Positions 13,817 through 15,310 of a DNA stretch of 15,310 nucleotides are shown here, piece after piece. Positions within the stretch are counted from its first letter, which is position 1. Each line of letters begins with the position of its first letter. The notes below the pieces were generated by a model. The model had not been told where the DNA came from and ran no database searches. It was given only the letters and a program-made list of their open reading frames with translations. Both the position numbers and the translations under genes were made by a program. The stretch comes from DATGMB01 sp035293845 (lineage in GTDB: Bacteria; Acidobacteriota; Terriglobia; Bryobacterales; Bryobacteraceae). The stretch is from assembly GCA_035293845.1 (NCBI GenBank), contig DATGMB010000030.1, forward strand, positions 1 to 15,310. Reading direction: 5' to 3'.

Positions 13817-15310
13817 CTACAGCTCCTGCGTGACACGCATCACCTCTTGCACGGTCGTCACGCCATCCCGCACCTTGAGCCAGCCGTCCTCGCGCAGGTT
13901 CCGCATGCCGTTGCGGCGGGCGGCCTGGGTCAGGACAGACGCATCGGCATTGCTCACGATCAGCTTGCGCATATCGTCGGTCACGGGCATCATCTCGAAA
14001 ATGCCGACCCGCGAAACATAACCGCGGCCGCCGCATTCGGAGCACCCGGCGCCGCGGAAAACCTCGATCAGCTCGCCATCCGGAGCGAGCGCGTGGCCGG
14101 CCGCCGTCTTGCACGCCGGGCAGATCACGCGCACCAGCCGCTGCGCGAGCACGGCGACGATCGACGAGCTGAGCAGGTAATTCTCCACGCCCATATCGGT
14201 GAGTCGCGTAATGGCGCTCGGCGCATCGTTGGTGTGCAGGGTCGAAAATACCAGGTGGCCGGTGAGGGCCGCACGGATCGCGATATCCGCGGTTTCGCGG
14301 TCGCGGATTTCCCCGACCATGATCACGTCCGGGTCCTGGCGCACGATGTGGCGCAGCCCGGCCGCGAACGTCAGCCCGATTTGCGGGTTCACGTGCAACT
14401 GGTTGATGCCGTCCATCTGGTACTCTACCGGATCCTCGATCGTGATGATCTTCTTGTCCGGCAGATTGATGCGCTTGAGAGCCGAATAAAGCGTCGTGGA
14501 CTTGCCGCTGCCCGTAGGCCCGGTCACCAGGAACATGCCGTAGGGCAGGCTCGTGAAGTGCTCCATCTGGGCCAGCATCCGGTCGTCGAAGCCGAGCCGG
14601 CGCAGGTCGTAGAGGTCGCCGGTGGAACGGTCGAGCAGGCGCATCACCAGGCTTTCGCCGTAAAGCGTCGGCAGCGTGGAAACGCGCAGGTCGACCTCGC
14701 GGCCCAGCAGTTTCAGCTTGATGCGGCCGTCCTGCGGCAGGCGCCGCTCGGCAATATTCAGCTTCGCCATCAGCTTGAGGCGGCTGATCACCGCGGCTTT
14801 CAGCTCGCGCGGCGGCGCTTCCTGGTTATAGAGGACGCCGTCGATGCGGAAGCGCACCCGGAATTCTTTCTCAAATGGCTCGATGTGGATGTCGCTGGCG
14901 CGCATCTCGATGGCCGAGGCGATCATCGCGTTCACCAGGCGGATGACCGGCGCCTCGCTGGCCATATCGCGCAGGTGTTCGAGATCGGCGATAGCGTCGG
15001 TATCGAGTCCCTCGGTGGCCAGCGCGCCGGAATCGGCCTCGCCGTAGTGCTTTTCGATCGCGTCGACCACTTCCTGCTCGGCGACCAGCACCGGGCGCAC
15101 GTCGAAGCCGGAGAAGTTGCGCACCGCGGCGATGGTCTCGAAATCGAGCGGGTCGGCCATGCCGAGCGTGAGGGTGGAATCGGCGATGGCGATCGGGAAC
15201 GCTCGCGCCTGCCGCAGAAATCGGTGCGAGAGGCTGTCGATCTCCGGCGCCGAGGGCGGCGGACCGTCGATCGTGACCAGCGGAAGCCCGATCTGGTCGG
15301 AGAGCGCCGC
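13817..15310 (-). CDS. gspE: Type II secretion ATPase GspE (5' end outside window)
   Basis: GspE is the cytoplasmic hexameric ATPase that drives pseudopilus growth. The frame is open to the window edge, giving 497 visible residues; numbering here starts at that edge. The N-terminal part (LGLPLV-like region to about 90) matches the T2SSE N domain, and an internal ATG at 15160 is not the start because the domain continues upstream of it. Motifs present are Walker A GPTGSGKS (264-271), the Asp box IEDPVEY (291-297), Walker B DPDVIMVGEIRDRET (326-340) and the His box HLVFSTLHTNDA (352-363). A tetracysteine zinc site has Cys397, 400, 423 and 426. It is transcribed first among the visible T2SS genes, so the operon promoter lies outside. 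Confidence 0.97.
   Translation of the reverse strand, partial: AALSDQIGLPLVTIDGPPPSAPEIDSLSHRFLRQARAFPIAIADSTLTLGMADPLDFETIAAVRNFSGFDVRPVLVAEQEVVDAIEKHYGEADSGALATEGLDTDAIADLEHLRDMASEAPVIRLVNAMIASAIEMRASDIHIEPFEKEFRVRFRIDGVLYNQEAPPRELKAAVISRLKLMAKLNIAERRLPQDGRIKLKLLGREVDLRVSTLPTLYGESLVMRLLDRSTGDLYDLRRLGFDDRMLAQMEHFTSLPYGMFLVTGPTGSGKSTTLYSALKRINLPDKKIITIEDPVEYQMDGINQLHVNPQIGLTFAAGLRHIVRQDPDVIMVGEIRDRETADIAIRAALTGHLVFSTLHTNDAPSAITRLTDMGVENYLLSSSIVAVLAQRLVRVICPACKTAAGHALAPDGELIEVFRGAGCSECGGRGYVSRVGIFEMMPVTDDMRKLIVSNADASVLTQAARRNGMRNLREDGWLKVRDGVTTVQEVMRVTQEL

Overview
This high-GC window is almost fully coding and is dominated by one minus-strand type II secretion system (T2SS) operon (13817..3934, with gspE running off the right edge). 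The T2SS gene set and order, the TPR-like and DAG-kinase neighbours and the protein style suggest a soil Acidobacteriota (Solibacter/Bryobacter type). That placement is an inference from gene content; there is no rRNA or other marker in the window. I see no tRNA, rRNA, CRISPR array, phage gene or transposase.

Left part (1..3871). At 1..208 there is a short non-coding or degraded patch: the possible start of a minus-strand gene leaving the window, a nested 56-bp palindrome, and a plus-strand tail that reads like the end of a TPR protein. Next comes a minus-strand diacylglycerol/sphingosine-kinase-like lipid kinase, divergent from a complete plus-strand NAD-dependent DNA ligase (ligA). The divergent gap holds a near-symmetrical -10 element that can be read both ways. 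The kinase family motif NPRAG lies upstream of the first ATG/GTG/TTG codon, and the best ribosome site points to an ATC start. ligA converges on, and overlaps by 11 bp, a small NAD(P)-binding SDR/NmrA-like protein.

Right part (3934..15310, all minus strand). In transcription order: gspE (ATPase, 5' end missing), gspF (platform), gspG, gspH, gspI, gspJ, gspK (pseudopilins), gspL (actin-like plus PilN-like), gspM, a gspC-like subunit, a small exported protein of unknown function, and gspD (secretin). Several junctions are 4-bp ATGA overlaps, so the genes are probably co-transcribed and translationally coupled. The exception is the 70-nt gspE-gspF gap, which carries a strong predicted G-quadruplex on the RNA-sense strand. 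A hairpin followed by a T-run after gspD probably ends the operon.

Together the operon encodes the inner-membrane platform, the motor, a full set of five pseudopilins and the outer-membrane channel. The prepilin peptidase (GspO/PilD), a GspN and a secretin pilotin are not in the window. The least explained parts are the small exported protein between gspC and gspD, which shares an [ST]PFG motif with the C-terminus of the GspC-like protein, a Gly/Met/Tyr-rich insertion in the secretin N3 domain, and the G-quadruplex spacer.
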